Source of the DNA: Bellilinea sp.
GTDB lineage: Bacteria; Chloroflexota; Anaerolineae; Anaerolineales; Anaerolineaceae
Assembly: GCA_026003615.1 (NCBI GenBank)
Contig: BPHQ01000001.1
Coordinates: forward strand, 558,001 to 622,000
Length of the DNA: 64,000 nt
Direction: 5' to 3'
Part shown: positions 10,764 to 20,439 of the stretch, piece after piece
Position numbering within the stretch: the stretch's first letter is position 1
Layout: every line of letters starts with the position of its first letter
The notes under the pieces: generated by a model
Told to the model about the DNA's origin: nothing
Databases searched by the model: none
The model's input: the letters and a program-made list of their open reading frames with translations, nothing else
Position numbers and translations under genes: made by a program

Positions 10764-13208
10764 TTAGTTGAGTCGTGCTCTCCTGAGCCGTAAACTGTTG
10801 CTGACTACAAAGACACTGCTGAATGCCATGGCTGCCGCAGCTAACATTGGATTCAGAAAACCCGCTGCTGCAGCCGGGATGAGAATGGTGTTGTAAAAGA
10901 AAGCCCAAAACAAATTTTGTTTGATCGTTCTCAATGTGCGTCGTGCAAGGCGAATGGCACGGACGGCGGCACGCAGGTCACCGCTGATCAGGGTAATTGG
11001 GGCAGTGGCCATCGCAATGTCGGTGCCTGTCCCAATTGCAATCCCCACATCGGCCTGGGCTAATGCAGGGGCATCGTTGATGCCGTCACCAATCATGGCA
11101 ACCACTTCTCCCTGACTTTGCAATTCTTTTACCTGTTGGGCTTTACCATCCGGTAACACTTCGGCTCGAACATCATCCACCCCCACCTGAGCGGCAATGG
11201 CTTCGGCGGTTCGTCGGTTGTCGCCAGTTAGCAAGGTAACTTTCAACCCCAAGCGGTGAAATTCGTCAATGGCTTCTTTTGAACCTTCCTTAATTTGATC
11301 AGCAATGCCAATAACACCCTGAGGAGTACCATCAACACTCACGAGAATGACCGTTTTTGCTGAACTTTCCAGCTCATGAATTAGAGAGTGGACACCATTG
11401 AGGGAGATGCTGTTGAAGACCTCCCACCGAGGGCTTCCCACCCAAACTTGATGACCCTCCACCTGGGCTTGAATGCCGTGTCCTGTAATTGCCTGAAATG
11501 AATCTGGCGAGGTTAATTTTAGTTCGCGGTTGCCGGCCTCGGCAACAATTGCCTGAGCAAGCGGGTGTTCACTGACCTGCTCGGCGCTGGCAGCCAACCT
11601 CAGCCATTCCCAATTTACTGCGGAATGCGTCTGTTGAGGAGAGGGGATCAGGGGAATGAGGTCGGTAACTCCCGGCTGACCACGAGTCACCGTACCGGTT
11701 TTATCCAATACTACTCGGGTGACCCGTGCAGCACGTTCGAGGGCTTCGCTGTTGCGAATCAGAACACCAGCTTCGGCACCACGCCCCGTAGCAACCATCA
11801 CCGCGGTAGGGGTAGCCAGTCCCAACGCGCAGGGGCAAGCAATGACCAGCACCGCAACCATGTTGACCATGGCACGAGTAAAGAGGCCGGTCTGAGCCGT
11901 TTCGGGCAGGGGAATCAGAAAATACCACACCAGGAAGGTGATCAAGGCAATGCCAATCACCGCTGGGACGAAAATGGCGGCAACCCGGTCTACCAGTTTT
12001 TGGATGGGTGCTTTGCTGCCCTGAGCTTCTTCCACCAAGCGGATGATTTGGGCGAGTACAGTCTCTTTGCCAACGCGGGTGGCTTCAAAGCGGATGAATC
12101 CATTCATGTTAAGGGTTGCCCCAATGACCGGATCGCCGGGACGTTTTTCCACCGGCATGGATTCGCCGGTCAGCATGGCTTCGTCTACACTGGTGTGACC
12201 CTCGATAATGACCCCATCTACGGGAATTTTTTCACCGGGGCGCACCAGAACAATATCCCCGATGGTTACTTCCTCTACCGGGATTTCCATTTCCTGATTG
12301 TTGCGGGAAACCCGGGCAGTTCGGGCCTGTAATCCCATTAATTTTTTAATGGCTTCGCTGGTTTGGCCTTTGGCGCGCGCTTCCAGAAACTTACCCAAAC
12401 GCACCAGTGTAATGATGACCGCGGCGGTTTCAAAATAAACGTGATCCTTGACTAATCCCAACAGAATGGCGATGGAATAGAAATAAGCGGCCGATGTGCC
12501 CATGGCAATCAAGACATCCATGTTGGCTGTGCCGTTCCGAAGGGCGTGGTATGCGTTTCGATAATACTGTCCGCCAACATAGAATTGAACCGGTGTGGCC
12601 AGTGCAAACAACACCCAGTTAAGCCAGGGTGCGTGCCTCCATTCCATGGGCAGGAGACCCAAATCGCGCCCCATCGAGAGCAGGAAGAGCGGCAGGGTAA
12701 ACAGAATACCGGTAATCAACAATCTGCGCTGATGACGGATTTCTGCAGCACGTGCTTCTCCTTCAGCATCGTGGAGAGAGGCATCCTTTTCGATTGTCTC
12801 AAACCCGCTGGATTGGATAACCTTGCGGATTTCGGTCTGGTTGAGCAGAGTAGGGATGTATTCCACCTGTACGGTTTCGGCAGGATAGTTGACCTGAACT
12901 TTAACAATGCCTTCCAGACGAGCCAGGGCTTTTTCCAGCCGACGGGCATCGTTGTCATCGCTCATCCCGCGCACAACAAAGCTGGCCTGACCAGCAGCTA
13001 CCCCATACCCAGCCCTCTGGACGCGTTGGATGAGATCGTCCAGCCCGACCAATTGGGGGTCAAATTCGACTACAGCCCGCTCGGAGGAGAGATTGACCAC
13101 CACCGATTGGACGCCTGTTTGCTTTTTAAGATTTCGCTCGATGGTTGCTACACAATTAGCACAGGTCATGCCGGTGACCGGCAAGACGACTTGCCTGATT
13201 TCGCTCAT
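10764..13208 (-). CDS. copA: Copper-exporting P1B-type ATPase
   Basis: The 814-residue P1B-1 ATPase has a first metal-binding domain with GMTCANC at 13-19 and a second HMA-like domain at about 75-142. The transmembrane CPC ion site is at 458-460 in ACPCALG, the phosphorylated aspartate is in DKTGT at 502-506, SEHPLA lies near 558 and the hinge GDGIND near 719. It pumps Cu(I) out of the cytoplasm. The second HMA domain has no CxxC: the loop reads [10 protein letters not shown], so it probably does not bind metal. The gene begins 2 bases after copZ in the csoR-copZ-copA operon. Confidence 0.95.
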   Translation of the reverse strand: MSEIRQVVLPVTGMTCANCVATIERNLKKQTGVQSVVVNLSSERAVVEFDPQLVGLDDLIQRVQRAGYGVAAGQASFVVRGMSDDNDARRLEKALARLEGIVKVQVNYPAETVQVEYIPTLLNQTEIRKVIQSSGFETIEKDASLHDAEGEARAAEIRHQRRLLITGILFTLPLFLLSMGRDLGLLPMEWRHAPWLNWVLFALATPVQFYVGGQYYRNAYHALRNGTANMDVLIAMGTSAAYFYSIAILLGLVKDHVYFETAAVIITLVRLGKFLEARAKGQTSEAIKKLMGLQARTARVSRNNQEMEIPVEEVTIGDIVLVRPGEKIPVDGVIIEGHTSVDEAMLTGESMPVEKRPGDPVIGATLNMNGFIRFEATRVGKETVLAQIIRLVEEAQGSKAPIQKLVDRVAAIFVPAVIGIALITFLVWYFLIPLPETAQTGLFTRAMVNMVAVLVIACPCALGLATPTAVMVATGRGAEAGVLIRNSEALERAARVTRVVLDKTGTVTRGQPGVTDLIPLIPSPQQTHSAVNWEWLRLAASAEQVSEHPLAQAIVAEAGNRELKLTSPDSFQAITGHGIQAQVEGHQVWVGSPRWEVFNSISLNGVHSLIHELESSAKTVILVSVDGTPQGVIGIADQIKEGSKEAIDEFHRLGLKVTLLTGDNRRTAEAIAAQVGVDDVRAEVLPDGKAQQVKELQSQGEVVAMIGDGINDAPALAQADVGIAIGTGTDIAMATAPITLISGDLRAAVRAIRLARRTLRTIKQNLFWAFFYNTILIPAAAAGFLNPMLAAAAMAFSSVFVVSNSLRLRRARLN

Positions 13209-13210
13209 GG

Positions 13211-13417
13211 TTATTTCTGCACGGGGTAATTGATTTCCGCCAGGAGGGATTCAATCTTCTCAGGGCTGGCGGGAGGGGCGAATGTGACGACAACCTGTTT
13301 TGAGTTCAGGTCAACCTGAACCGATTGCACTCCCTCCAATTCACCGAGTTCCATTTCAATGGTGTGAACGCAGTGATGGCAATGCATACTTGGGACTGAG
13401 TAAGTAACTGTATTCAT
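13211..13417 (-). CDS. copZ: Copper chaperone, CopZ-like HMA protein
   Basis: The 68-residue protein is a single HMA ferredoxin-like domain with the metal-binding loop MHCHHC at about 11-16. It should carry Cu(I) to CopA. I chose the ATG at 13417 because AGGAG lies 7 bases upstream; a longer in-frame start at 13471 would lie beside the csoR stop and would add 18 residues without similarity. It lies 25 bases after csoR and 2 bases before copA. Confidence 0.9.
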   Translation of the reverse strand: MNTVTYSVPSMHCHHCVHTIEMELGELEGVQSVQVDLNSKQVVVTFAPPASPEKIESLLAEINYPVQK

Positions 13418-13442
13418 GAGACTCCTCCAAATTGAAATAAAT

Positions 13443-13712
13443 TTAGACTTTGGACATGGCTTCGTAGACATCTACAATTTCACGTAAGACCCGTTCTCTT
13501 TCCTGAGGGTCTTCACCTCGAACTGCCGTTATCAGACAGGTATTAAGGTGATTTTCCAACAGGATTGAACTGACCTTGTTCAATGCCGATTGGACTGCCT
13601 GAATCTGGCGGATGATATCAATGCAATAGGCATCCTCTTCGACCATCCGTTGAATGCCTCGTAAATGGCCTTCGGCAGTTTTCAAACGGTTGAGTACATT
13701 TTCGTGTTTCAT
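13443..13712 (-). CDS. csoR: Copper-sensing transcriptional repressor, CsoR family
   Basis: The 89-residue all-helical protein belongs to the CsoR/RcnR/FrmR family. It has C30, H55 and C59, with 25- and 4-residue spacings identical to the Cu(I) ligands C36-H61-C65 of M. tuberculosis CsoR. Apo-CsoR binds a GC-rich operator and lets go on binding copper. As first gene of csoR-copZ-copA it should control its own operon. An alternative ATG three codons upstream (13721) is possible, as it has AGGGATAAGGG before it. Confidence 0.92.
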   Translation of the reverse strand: MKHENVLNRLKTAEGHLRGIQRMVEEDAYCIDIIRQIQAVQSALNKVSSILLENHLNTCLITAVRGEDPQERERVLREIVDVYEAMSKV

Positions 13713-13735
13713 AAGCCACATCCCTTATCCCTTAT

Positions 13736-13756
13736 CCCTCCCCATAGGGGGTGGGG
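13736..13756. promoter_or_regulatory. Candidate CsoR operator
   Basis: The segment has C-rich and G-rich arms (CCTCCCC at 13737-13743 and GGGGGTGGGG at 13747-13756) around ATA. This is the kind of pseudo-palindromic G/C-tract that CsoR-family repressors bind. It lies about 5-25 bases downstream of the predicted csoR transcription start and ends 24 bases before the csoR ATG. Confidence 0.5.
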
Positions 13757-13767
13757 TTTGCGTTTAT

Positions 13768-13796
13768 ATGATACCCATTTGTGTTCGATTTGTCAA
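13768..13796 (-). promoter_or_regulatory. csoR-copZ-copA promoter
   Basis: On the minus strand a perfect TTGACA (13791-13796) and TATCAT (13768-13773) are spaced by exactly 17 bases, 56 bases before the csoR start. This is a strong housekeeping-type promoter. The G/C-rich candidate CsoR operator lies just downstream. Confidence 0.8.
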
Positions 13797-13861
13797 GTAT
13801 GTTGCGGGAATCCTTCGAAACTCTCCTTGACAGCAAGTGTACTCCCTCTTACTATTGCTTC

Positions 13862-14419
13862 ATGCTGACAAAACTGCATGAGATCAAAGGATTTTTTCCG
13901 GGACTGACTCTCTTTTCGCTGTTGATCATCCTTTTGACAGGCTTTTATTCACCCGCCGAATCCAATTCTGGATCGGCGCTGCCGCGCATTGGTTTTTCTG
14001 CCCCCCTTTTTTCCTTGCCCGATGGAGAAAATCGCTCTATATCACTACACGATTATGAGGGTTCGGTTGTCATTCTCAATTTCTGGGCATCCTGGTGTCC
14101 TCCCTGTCGGGCGGAGATGCCTGCGTTCCAGGAAGTATATGATTTCCACAGAGATGATGGTGTGATCATCCTTGGAGTTAATACAACTTATCAAGACGAT
14201 GCGGAATCGGCTCGGCAGTTTGCGATTGAGCGGGGGGTACAATTTCCGGTGCTGTACGATTTCGACAATTCCGTTTCACGAATGTATCAGATTCAAGCAT
14301 TACCAACAACCTTTTTTATTGATCGCCGCGGTGTAATTCGCAATGTGATTTATGGCGGACCGCTCAATGAGGCTCTGTTGAAGGTAGAAGTCGAAAAGTT
14401 ATTGAAGGAGATGCCCTGA
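13862..14419 (+). CDS. TlpA/ResA-like membrane-anchored thiol-disulfide oxidoreductase
   Basis: The 185-residue protein has a signal-anchor helix at about 12-29, then a thioredoxin fold of AhpC/TSA-TlpA type with the redox motif WCPPC at 78-82 and the cis-proline segment ALPTTFF near 150. Proteins of this type reduce or shuffle disulfides outside the membrane, often for cytochrome c maturation, though no cytochrome genes are here. The ATG at 13862 places the hydrophobic anchor at the N-terminus; an earlier in-frame start at 13781 would precede it by 27 codons. Its stop overlaps the next start by one base. Confidence 0.85.
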   Translation: MLTKLHEIKGFFPGLTLFSLLIILLTGFYSPAESNSGSALPRIGFSAPLFSLPDGENRSISLHDYEGSVVILNFWASWCPPCRAEMPAFQEVYDFHRDDGVIILGVNTTYQDDAESARQFAIERGVQFPVLYDFDNSVSRMYQIQALPTTFFIDRRGVIRNVIYGGPLNEALLKVEVEKLLKEMP

Positions 14420-15165
14420 TGCTGCCGATATGGAATATCGGTCCGTTGGCGATTCAAATTCCAGGCTTAATTCTCCTTGCTGGAATATGGATTGGGTTAA
14501 GTCGGATTGAATGGTTTGCCCGCCATCGAAAAATGCGCGTGGAGGTTATCAGTGGTTTGGTTTTTTATACTTTACTGGCTGGCATCCTGGGTGCAAGGTT
14601 GGGATATATTGCCCAAAATATAGGCGTTTTTATTCAGCGTCCCATAGATGTTCTTTCGCTCTCTCCCCAAATGCTGGACACCTCCGGCGGCATTATCGCA
14701 ATGCTCTTGACCGGATTTGTATATGGGCAGCGTAAAGGCATGGCTTTGTGGCCGACGTTGGATGTACTCACACCTGGATTGGCTGTCCTCATCATGGCAC
14801 TGGCTGGGATGAATCTATCGAGCGGGAATGGTTTTGGTGTTCCTGCCCGTTTGCCGTGGAGCATTTATCTGTTTGAGGATTGGCGGCATCCAACCCAAAT
14901 CTATGATTTAATTCTCGGCTTTGCGATTTGGCGGGTGATCGAATCAAAACCACATGATGTATCCTTGCCAGATGGATCTCGGTTCTTGACTTTGGTCGCA
15001 CTGGCCGCCGCAGCCCATATTGCAGTGGATGCCTTTCGAGCGGAGAATGTGATGATTGGTCTGGGCGGTGTGCGCAGTACTCAGTTGATTGCTTTCTCCA
15101 TTCTGTTGGTAGCTGTGGAGATGATTCGCAGAAGAAAAACTTCCCAAAAGGAGGCAGAACCATGA
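14419..15165 (+). CDS. Lgt-like integral membrane protein, divergent
   Basis: The 248-residue polytopic protein is related to prolipoprotein diacylglyceryl transferase: GARLGY at 58-63, LDVLTPGLA at 114-122 and RHPTQIY at 156-162 follow Lgt order. Where Lgt enzymes have HGG in the catalytic loop this one has TSGG (S89), and the arginine of the GRxGN motif is replaced in AGMNLSSGNGFG. It may therefore be an inactive or repurposed paralogue. It overlaps the TlpA-like gene by one base and the following SDR gene by 4 bases, so the three are translated together. Confidence 0.75.
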   Translation: MLPIWNIGPLAIQIPGLILLAGIWIGLSRIEWFARHRKMRVEVISGLVFYTLLAGILGARLGYIAQNIGVFIQRPIDVLSLSPQMLDTSGGIIAMLLTGFVYGQRKGMALWPTLDVLTPGLAVLIMALAGMNLSSGNGFGVPARLPWSIYLFEDWRHPTQIYDLILGFAIWRVIESKPHDVSLPDGSRFLTLVALAAAAHIAVDAFRAENVMIGLGGVRSTQLIAFSILLVAVEMIRRRKTSQKEAEP

Positions 15166-15884
15166 ATCTAAAGGGCAAAACGGCATTGGTGACGGGCGGC
15201 GCTCACCGCGTCGGGAAAATACTCTCACTCGCACTGGCTGAAGCGGGTGTGAATGTGATTATCCACTACGGCTCATCCGAATCTGCTGCCCGGCAAACGC
15301 TTGCAGAGGTCGAACAATTGGGTGTCCGCAGTTGGCTGGTTCAGGCGGATCTTGCGAAAGTAGAACGGTTGGCCGAGATGGTCGAGGTAGCATGGCAATG
15401 CAGTCCGTTTCAGATTCTGGTTAACAATGCCGCCATTTTTGAACCTTTATCCTGGAATCAGGTGGGGGTGGAAGATTGGCAAAGGCACCTCAATATCAAC
15501 TTGACGGCGCCGTTTCTGCTCAGTCAGGGATTTGCCAGAAAAATAAGCGGTCAGGAAGGGCGGATCATCAATATTCTTGACTGGCGGGCCTTACGACCGG
15601 TTGATGATCATCTGCCTTATACAATCAGCAAAGCGGCTCTGGCGGCTCTGACCCGCTCACTGGCAGTTGCGCTTGCCCCTGAAATCACGGTTAATGGAAT
15701 TGCGTTGGGAGCGGTTTTACCGCCCTCCGATGGTGGAGATGTTCACCAGGCCGTTCAAAGTGTGCCGGCTGGCCGCTGGGCGCATGCTGAAGAAGTCGGG
15801 CGGGCGTTGATTTTTTTGCTAAGTGGAGCAACTTACACCACAGGTGAAATTTTCCATGTGGATGGCGGCAGACATCTCATTTAG
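15162..15884 (+). CDS. SDR oxidoreductase, pteridine/dihydrofolate reductase type
   Basis: The 240-residue short-chain dehydrogenase has TGGAHRVG at 11-18 for NAD(P)H and YTISK with Y153 and K157. The catalytic serine of ordinary SDRs is replaced by D140, 13 residues before the tyrosine. This is the Asp-Tyr-Lys spacing of pteridine reductase PTR1 (D181, Y194, K198), so a pterin or dihydrofolate substrate is likely. It overlaps the Lgt-like gene by 4 bases and is 10 bases before the FolB-FolK gene, which supports a folate role. FabG-like activity is the alternative. Confidence 0.85.
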   Translation: MNLKGKTALVTGGAHRVGKILSLALAEAGVNVIIHYGSSESAARQTLAEVEQLGVRSWLVQADLAKVERLAEMVEVAWQCSPFQILVNNAAIFEPLSWNQVGVEDWQRHLNINLTAPFLLSQGFARKISGQEGRIINILDWRALRPVDDHLPYTISKAALAALTRSLAVALAPEITVNGIALGAVLPPSDGGDVHQAVQSVPAGRWAHAEEVGRALIFLLSGATYTTGEIFHVDGGRHLI

Positions 15885-15894
15885 GGAGGCGTAC

Positions 15895-16737
15895 ATGGAT
15901 CAAACTTTCATCAAGGATTTACTGGTTCGAGGCATCATTGGAATCAGCGAACGAGAACGTTCTCAAAAACAGGATATATTGATAAACATCGTTTTATTTG
16001 GCGATGTTTCAAAAGCCGGGCAAAGCGATGCCATCGAAGATTGCATCAACTACCGAACCGTGGCAAAAAAGACCATCGCCTATGTGGAACGGGCTGCCCG
16101 TTACACGGTGGAGGCTTTAGCAAATGATTTGGCACGATTGTGTTTGGAAGAGCCGGGCGTGGAAGGTGTTCGTATTCGGGTGGAGAAGCCCGGAGCGGTA
16201 CGATTTGCTCAATCGGTTGGAGTGGAGATTGAACGATTTCATCCGGCTGGTAAAAGCCGCCGCCATCAAGCCTATATCAGTTTAGGATCAAACATAGATC
16301 CCCGTAAAAACCTGGTACAGGCTGTCGAATTGCTGCGCAAGGCGGTAACGGTCAATGCCCTTTCTGCTGTTTGGGAAACCGAACCAGTTGGTTCGGCCGG
16401 GCCGCGTTTTATGAATGCCACCGCGTGGATTTCTACCGATTTGGACGCTGTCTCTCTGAAAGAGCAAGTTCTGCGCCCCATTGAGGAAAAACTGGGACGG
16501 ATGCGTGGTGAAGATAAATATGCTCCTCGTACGATTGATCTGGATATTTTAGTATTTGATGAAAAGATATTGGACGGCGGACTGTGGAGCCAGGATTTTC
16601 TGGCGTTGCCGACCAGTGAATTACGCCCGGACTTGCTGGATGATCAAACCGGGCGTAATCTTGGTGAAGTAGCACAAAGTTTGAAAAGTCACTCCACGGC
16701 AGTTGTTGTGCCGGATCTGGATTTGAATGCGGTTTAA
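15895..16737 (+). CDS. folB-folK: Bifunctional dihydroneopterin aldolase / HPPK
   Basis: The 280-residue fusion has FolB at about 1-118 ([14 protein letters not shown] near the start) and FolK at about 125-280 (YISLGSNI at 127-134 and [10 protein letters not shown], carrying the Mg-binding aspartates). It converts dihydroneopterin to 6-hydroxymethyl-dihydropterin and then pyrophosphorylates it. The ATG at 15895 follows GGGAGG; an upstream in-frame start lies inside the SDR gene. It overlaps the end of the convergent folE by 4 bases. No folP is in view. Confidence 0.93.
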   Translation: MDQTFIKDLLVRGIIGISERERSQKQDILINIVLFGDVSKAGQSDAIEDCINYRTVAKKTIAYVERAARYTVEALANDLARLCLEEPGVEGVRIRVEKPGAVRFAQSVGVEIERFHPAGKSRRHQAYISLGSNIDPRKNLVQAVELLRKAVTVNALSAVWETEPVGSAGPRFMNATAWISTDLDAVSLKEQVLRPIEEKLGRMRGEDKYAPRTIDLDILVFDEKILDGGLWSQDFLALPTSELRPDLLDDQTGRNLGEVAQSLKSHSTAVVVPDLDLNAV

Positions 16738-17381
16738 AAGTGAAGGGGCTCAGAACTGCGGGAGATATTGTCTAAAAATTCCATTCGCGTAGCCATGTTG
16801 TTGCGGAAGGCGCCTAACATGCTGGAGGTGGTCATCCGCGAGTCATGCTTTTTTACTCCGCGAATCATTGAACACATGTGAATGGCTTCGACGACTACTG
16901 CCACACCGCGCGGATGGAGAACTTCCTGTAAGAAATCGGCAATTTGACGGGTCATTCGTTCCTGAACTTGTAATCGGCGAGCGAACATATCCACAATCCG
17001 CGGAATTTTGGAAAGACCGATGACTCGCCCGCGTGGAATGTAAGCCACATGGGCACGCCCGAGAAAGGGCAACATGTGATGCTCACACAGAGAATAAAAC
17101 TCAATATCGCGGACGATGACCATTTCATCGTAGTCCACTTCAAACAGGGCGTCGTTTACCAGGGCAACCGGGTCGGTGCGATAGCCTGCAAGCAGCTCTT
17201 CATACATGCGTGCAACTCGTTCAGGGGTTCGTTTCAGACCATCCCGCTCCGGGTTTTCACCGACGGCTCTCAGGATATTTTCTACATTTTGGCGGATGGT
17301 TTCAAAATCAATTCCTCCGTCATTGAAGAGTTCTGCTGCCTGATAAATCTCTTCACCTGTGATGATCAGCTGTTTTTCCAT
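16734..17381 (-). CDS. folE: GTP cyclohydrolase I
   Basis: The 215-residue FolE converts GTP to dihydroneopterin triphosphate, the first step of folate synthesis. The zinc site is visible as [10 protein letters not shown] and HMCSMIRG, and the allosteric/catalytic QVQERMT segment is present. I chose the ATG at 17381, which has GAGGAAGGAAG upstream; a longer frame to 17600 overlaps the polyprenyl synthase gene and lacks similarity. It is convergent with folB-folK, so the folate genes form a tail-to-tail pair. Confidence 0.94.
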   Translation of the reverse strand: MEKQLIITGEEIYQAAELFNDGGIDFETIRQNVENILRAVGENPERDGLKRTPERVARMYEELLAGYRTDPVALVNDALFEVDYDEMVIVRDIEFYSLCEHHMLPFLGRAHVAYIPRGRVIGLSKIPRIVDMFARRLQVQERMTRQIADFLQEVLHPRGVAVVVEAIHMCSMIRGVKKHDSRMTTSSMLGAFRNNMATRMEFLDNISRSSEPLHF

Positions 17382-17451
17382 GTTTTTTCTTCCTTCCTCT
17401 TTCCTCTTTAGTAACAAATTACAGGGTTGTTCCCTGCAACGCGATGTGAGT

Positions 17452-18474
17452 TCATGAACTGCGCTTGAGTAGCCGTAGAGCCAGCTCGTGGAGAGCCTGA
17501 CCGGCATTATTATCAAGTTTTGCATCGGCAAGTGAATGCAAAGCACGGCGGGTGTAGGCTTCGGCCTGTTCTTCTGTGTAGTACTGAGCGCCTTCTTCAA
17601 TTAACCATTGGGCAACTTCTCTGACTTCGTCTGTGTGAATTGGTCCGGCAAGCCAGCGCCGGGAAAATTTGCCCTTCTGTTGAAGCGCAAAAACAATTGG
17701 AAGAGATTTTTTCCCACTAACCAGGTCGCTTTCATTGGATTTTCCGGTTTGAGCGGCATCTCCCCAAATACCCAACCAGTCATCTTGAATTTGAAAAGCA
17801 ATTCCAAGTGACCTGCCGAATTCGGCCAGGTCATTTTGTTGGCGATCCGATCCTCCGCCGATTAATGCGCCGATCCGGGTGCTGGCGCTGATCAATGCGG
17901 CAGTTTTGCCTTCAATCATTTTCCAGTAGTCTTCCAGGCAGATAAACCGTTCATTTTCATAAGAAATATCCAGATGTTGCCCACCGGTCAATTGAACACA
18001 GGTTGTGTTCATAATTTGCAAAGATTGCAGAACGATTTTCTCTGGACATTTTTCCTGGAGCAGGTAAATGGCATCAAAAGCCAGACTGAACAGAGCATCA
18101 CCAGCGTTAATTGCCAGGGCCTCTCCCCATTTTTTCCAAACGGTTTCTCGACCACGCCGTAATGGGCTGCGATCCTCAATGTCATCGTGGATCAACGAAA
18201 AATTGTGGAGAAGTTCAACCGCAGCAGCAGCCGGGAGAGCAGTCTCCCACCGGTGGTCGTTGCAGGCAGCGCAGGATAAGAGAACTAACAATGGACGAAT
18301 TCGTTTTCCCTGAACCTCACTGCGATCACCTTCCACATCCCATCCCAGATGGTAACTGAGGATGTCTTTCAATCCACGGTATTGCCCAATCCGTGGGTGC
18401 GAGAGTACCACCCGCTGCATCGTTTGGTCAATTGCCGGCTGCATTTGCAGGTTGAATTGATGAAGGCTGGTCAA
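17452..18474 (-). CDS. Polyprenyl diphosphate synthase (GGPP/FPP synthase type)
   Basis: The 340-residue trans-prenyltransferase has the first aspartate-rich motif in LIHDDIED, the second in QIQDDWLG, and the GGQHLD segment between them. It condenses IPP with allylic diphosphates to make C15-C20 or longer prenyl diphosphates. I chose a TTG at 18474, which has GGAGG 7 bases upstream and overlaps the upstream stop as TTGA; a GTG five codons earlier is the alternative. The product length cannot be read safely. It is coupled to the IDI gene, which supplies its substrate. Confidence 0.88.
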   Translation of the reverse strand: MTSLHQFNLQMQPAIDQTMQRVVLSHPRIGQYRGLKDILSYHLGWDVEGDRSEVQGKRIRPLLVLLSCAACNDHRWETALPAAAAVELLHNFSLIHDDIEDRSPLRRGRETVWKKWGEALAINAGDALFSLAFDAIYLLQEKCPEKIVLQSLQIMNTTCVQLTGGQHLDISYENERFICLEDYWKMIEGKTAALISASTRIGALIGGGSDRQQNDLAEFGRSLGIAFQIQDDWLGIWGDAAQTGKSNESDLVSGKKSLPIVFALQQKGKFSRRWLAGPIHTDEVREVAQWLIEEGAQYYTEEQAEAYTRRALHSLADAKLDNNAGQALHELALRLLKRSS

Positions 18475-19526
18475 GATGAAACCTCCCACAAGGGTGTATG
18501 GCGAAGTGTATCTAGATTTGGAGCGCCAGAAGCAAACATGGCGATCCGAAGAGTGGTTACAACTTCGTCAATGGTTGTGGCTACTTCCTCTGCAGAAACA
18601 ACCGCCGCTTTTAGAAAAGGGCCCGCCATGCCGCCGAGGGTAGCACCTAGCGCGATACATTTGGCGATATCCAGGCCGTTGCGCAAACCGCCAGAGGCAA
18701 ATATGGGTATGTTTGGTAAAGCCTGATGCACTTGACGAACCGCCTCGGCGGTGGGAATACCCCAATTGCGGAACGTGGAGGCGATACGAGCCAAGGCGGG
18801 ATCATTCATCCGGTACATTTCAACTTGTGACCACGAGGTGCCACCCGCACCGGCGACATCAATGGCAGCAACCCCGGCTGAAACCAACCGGCGGGCTGTT
18901 TCGGCGGATATTCCCCAACCGACCTCTTTGGCGATCACGGGTACCGGCAGGGCTTTGCACACGGCTTCGATCTTTTTCAGCAATCCGGAAAAATTGGTAT
19001 CCCCTTCTGGTTGAAGGGCTTCTTGAAGTGGATTGAGGTGGAGAAAAAGCCCGTCAGCCTGAGCCATCTCGATGGCGCGCAGGCAGTGATCTACGCTGTA
19101 TCCGTAATTCAGTTGAACGGCGCCAAGATTAGCAAACAAGAGGATATCTGGTGCAACAGAACGAACCTGAAAAGTAACCTGCTGCTCAGGATGTTCCAGG
19201 GCAGCGCGTTGTGAACCCAGCCCTAAGGCAATCCCTTTTTCCTGAGCCGCCGCTGCCAACCGCAAATTAATTTGGCCAGCGTGGGTAGTGCCACCGGTCA
19301 TTGAGGAAATCAACAGTGGGGCACGAAGTGATTTACCAAAAAGGTTCAGGCTGGTATCAACATCGGCAAGGTTGAAATCGGGTAAGGCTTCGTTGAGGAA
19401 ATAATAGCGCTCCAATCCAGTGGTACGGCTTGAAGTGACATCCTCCTCTAGATTAATGCGGATATGATCGGCTTTGCGATGGGTGAGAGGTGAAGGGTTG
19501 CTATCCATAAACTTTTTACCGCACAT
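18471..19526 (-). CDS. fni: Type 2 isopentenyl diphosphate isomerase
   Basis: The 351-residue FMN-dependent IDI-2 interconverts IPP and DMAPP. It opens with [10 protein letters not shown], has the MTGG motif of the flavin site, [14 protein letters not shown] near the middle and [17 protein letters not shown] near the end. It overlaps the prenyl synthase start by 4 bases and likely begins an operon that also reaches folE 70 bases after the synthase. Starts at 19526 or 19508 are both possible; neither has a strong ribosome binding site. Confidence 0.93.
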   Translation of the reverse strand: MCGKKFMDSNPSPLTHRKADHIRINLEEDVTSSRTTGLERYYFLNEALPDFNLADVDTSLNLFGKSLRAPLLISSMTGGTTHAGQINLRLAAAAQEKGIALGLGSQRAALEHPEQQVTFQVRSVAPDILLFANLGAVQLNYGYSVDHCLRAIEMAQADGLFLHLNPLQEALQPEGDTNFSGLLKKIEAVCKALPVPVIAKEVGWGISAETARRLVSAGVAAIDVAGAGGTSWSQVEMYRMNDPALARIASTFRNWGIPTAEAVRQVHQALPNIPIFASGGLRNGLDIAKCIALGATLGGMAGPFLKAAVVSAEEVATTIDEVVTTLRIAMFASGAPNLDTLRHTPLWEVSS

Positions 19527-19702
19527 TCAAAGTATTTTGAGTATACCAAATATCCCTTAACTGGCAGCACTTTATTTTACAAAGATTGTACACGCTTTGG
19601 TGAGATAGCCATCCTTCAAATTCAAAAACAAAGACCATTTATCCTTTTTGTAAAATATGTATCTTGAGAGGTAAAAATGATACAATGGTCTAAAAACGGA
19701 GA

Positions 19703-20086
19703 ATGGAAGGAATGACAACCGTTTCAATTCAAGACCTCATGAACTTACTACCCCGTTATTTTATTCCGGCACAGGCGAAAGGTATCGCAGCCCGGATTGG
19801 ATTTGATCTTTCGGGTGAAGGTGGTGGTTATTGGACAGTGGTGATCGAAAATCAGACCTGTCGTATAGTTAAGGAGAAAATTGAGCCTCTCGATCTTACC
19901 CTTTCGGGTGAGGCGGATGTTGTTTTGGATATTTTTAGGGGGCGTTTGGATGCCATGCGGGCTTATCTGATGGGAAAGATCAAAATGGCCGGCAATATGA
20001 GCCTGGCGATGCAATTGACCGGTTTGTTTAAACCCGATAAAGACGAATTGAGAGCGCTGGGGGGAAAAGTGGATGAATCGGTTTAG
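19703..20086 (+). CDS. SCP2 sterol-binding domain protein
   Basis: The 127-residue protein matches a stand-alone SCP2 domain: a central LTLSGEADVVLDIFRG segment and the C-terminal amphipathic part GKIKMAGNMSLAMQL. Such domains bind lipids or acyl chains in a hydrophobic tunnel; the ligand here is unknown. A second ATG three codons in (19712) is an equal start candidate. It is convergent with the SufT-like gene and overlaps its stop by 4 bases. Confidence 0.82.
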   Translation: MEGMTTVSIQDLMNLLPRYFIPAQAKGIAARIGFDLSGEGGGYWTVVIENQTCRIVKEKIEPLDLTLSGEADVVLDIFRGRLDAMRAYLMGKIKMAGNMSLAMQLTGLFKPDKDELRALGGKVDESV

Positions 20087-20439
20087 TACAACCCCCAGCC
20101 CAAATCTACCCCCTCTTCCATCATGGAAAAGTCCCAAACTTCCATTCCCAATTCGATTGATACAGGCATGCCAAGTCCTTCTTCGGCTTTGACACGGGTC
20201 ATGTCAATCAGGGCGGGACCGTAAGGGCAGAAAGGGGTGGTGAGAATCATCTTGAGACGGGCCTGATCTTCTTGGATTTGAAAATTGCGGATTAACCCCA
20301 ACTGAATGACACTCAGCCCAATCTCTGGATCCATTACCTGATTTAGGGCGTCTCGCAATTTTTGGCACAATTCGGGATGGGTCGCTTCAGCATCCCATAC
20401 CGGACGATTGGTTCCAGGGGTTCCAAATTCTTCATTCAT
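20083..20439 (-). CDS. MIP18/DUF59 family iron-sulfur assembly protein (SufT-like)
   Basis: The 118-residue protein carries the DUF59 core VMDPEIGLSVIQLGLI and LTTPFCPYGP with its conserved cysteine. DUF59 proteins help mature Fe-S proteins. It overlaps the 3' end of sufR by 8 bases and lies beside the suf operon, which supports a SUF accessory role. The C-terminus is short and rich in acidic and aromatic residues. Confidence 0.85.
   Translation of the reverse strand: MNEEFGTPGTNRPVWDAEATHPELCQKLRDALNQVMDPEIGLSVIQLGLIRNFQIQEDQARLKMILTTPFCPYGPALIDMTRVKAEEGLGMPVSIELGMEVWDFSMMEEGVDLGWGLY

Noticed and set aside
11565-12332. Rightward 255-residue open frame
   Set aside because: It is antisense to copA, with low-complexity Gln/His-rich content typical of a shadow of a coding strand.
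17382-17600. Long N-terminal extension of folE
   Set aside because: The extension has no FolE similarity and runs into the prenyl synthase gene, while the inner ATG has a good ribosome binding site.
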